From Robiginitomaculum sp. (GTDB taxonomy: Bacteria > Pseudomonadota > Alphaproteobacteria > Caulobacterales > Maricaulaceae), in NCBI GenBank assembly GCA_002733605.1, contig NVWK01000006.1:62001-126000 (forward strand): 64,000 bases of DNA, written 5' to 3'. The notes below the pieces were generated by a model that saw nothing but the letters and a program-made list of their open reading frames with translations, was not told the origin of the DNA and did not search any database. This document shows positions 63,572-64,000 of the stretch, in pieces. Positions within the stretch are counted from its first letter, which is position 1, and each line of letters starts with the position of its first letter. Made by a program: the position numbers and the translations under genes.

Positions 63572-64000
63572 TTATGTCTCCTCCACGTCTTGTAGCATCA
63601 CAAGTGCGTTCTCTAATGTTATTGTCAGTTCTTTTTCGTTACTAATACCCATGGTCAGGGCAATCAACTTGCCTTTTTGCGCCACGTTTAGGGACTTGCC
63701 GTCATAAAACCGCTCTTTAATACGAAAATATGCGCTCAGCTTGGCCCTGTGCTGATCTATACGTACACCCAATTGTTCGCGTAAGGCCGGTATATCAACG
63801 TTTTCGAGCGCATAGAATTTGACCATAAGTTCGTCTTTAATCGACGGCATTTTGCACGGCTTAAGCGACCATTGGTACACAGCCTCCTCGCCGGATTTCG
63901 TGATTGTATGCAATATGCGGTTTGGTTTGCCGCGTTGCTCGATCTCGGTGCTATCGACAAGCCCCCGATCGCGCAACCGCGCCAGTTCACGGTAAACTTG
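63572..64000 (-). CDS. PadR-family regulator, partial (N-terminus off the right edge)
   Basis: About 143 C-terminal residues are visible. The frame enters from the window edge as QVYRELARLRDRGLVDSTEIEQRGKPNRILHTITKSGEEAV, the wing of a PadR winged helix. Residues after it form the PadR C-terminal helix pair (ELMVKFYALENVDIPALREQL...). It ends one base before the phosphatase lipoprotein, so it heads the operon down to the aldolase and may control it. A start around TTG 63976 would cut the helix-turn-helix and is rejected. Confidence 0.85.
   Translation of the reverse strand, partial: QVYRELARLRDRGLVDSTEIEQRGKPNRILHTITKSGEEAVYQWSLKPCKMPSIKDELMVKFYALENVDIPALREQLGVRIDQHRAKLSAYFRIKERFYDGKSLNVAQKGKLIALTMGISNEKELTITLENALVMLQDVEET

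Overview
The window looks like chromosomal DNA of an alphaproteobacterium of medium GC content. I see the usual alphaproteobacterial companions: a DUF2849 gene inside the siroheme/sulfite reductase operon, a DUF1674 (SDHAF4-like) gene beside rsmB, a heparinase II/III gene between rsmB and purH, and ribosomal protein S16 with a long Ala/Glu-rich tail. The order cannot be fixed from the sequence. Two blocks do not fit the classical alphaproteobacterial pattern. One is a complete C5 (glutamyl-tRNA) route to tetrapyrroles, where most alphaproteobacteria use ALA synthase. The other is a compact his operon in the E. coli/Xanthomonas order GDCBHAF(IE). No tRNA, rRNA, CRISPR array, insertion sequence or prophage was found, and no stretch of more than about 260 bases is free of genes.

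Layout. 1-5.7 kb: ferredoxin-NADP reductase (cut by the left edge), an XRE-cupin regulator, then cysG, a DUF2849 gene, sulfite reductase and a DUF934-CysH fusion whose CysH part has lost its catalytic cysteines. 5.8-11.3 kb: hemA, a hemC-hemD fusion, hemB and hemL; uroporphyrinogen III from this set feeds both heme and the siroheme made by CysG. 11.9-18.7 kb (minus strand): the his operon led by a TrpR-related regulator, with hisC and hisB fused into one gene. 18.9-26 kb: paaABCDE (phenylacetyl-CoA epoxidase), a FadB-like enzyme and glutaryl-CoA dehydrogenase. 26-37.4 kb: an SDR protein, pyrF, two Pro/Gly-rich secreted proteins, the SDHAF4-like gene, rsmB, a lipoprotein, heparinase II/III, a WbpM/CapD-type enzyme and purH. 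37.4-40 kb: kynureninase-like and tryptophan-dioxygenase-like genes and a SnoaL-like gene. 40.2-48.9 kb: ffh, rpsP, a glycosyltransferase, a porin, marC, yggT, folD, a uridine kinase, a small membrane protein and a MmyB-type regulator. 48.9-54.1 kb: an indolepyruvate ferredoxin oxidoreductase fusion opposite an Lrp regulator and a ferredoxin reductase. 54.1-64 kb: a lipoprotein adenosine deaminase, an APC permease, then a tightly packed minus-strand operon (padR, phosphatase lipoprotein, 5-oxoprolinase, mtnA-like, mtnP-like, RhaD-type aldolase).

How the parts may work together. Several modules point to amino-acid catabolism. The 2-oxoacid oxidoreductase could turn phenylpyruvate into phenylacetyl-CoA, the substrate of PaaABCE. 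The TDO/KynU-like pair and glutaryl-CoA dehydrogenase fit tryptophan and lysine breakdown. The most promising candidate for an undescribed system is the phosphorylase/isomerase/class II aldolase trio at 56.8-59.4 kb. Its logic is that of the DHAP shunt for 5'-modified nucleosides, but the phosphorylase has an Asn loop where adenosine-type enzymes have Asp, the isomerase lacks two MtnA motifs, and the aldolase is RhaD-like. An exported adenosine deaminase lies next door. All family calls were made by eye from motifs and remembered family sequences; no search was run.
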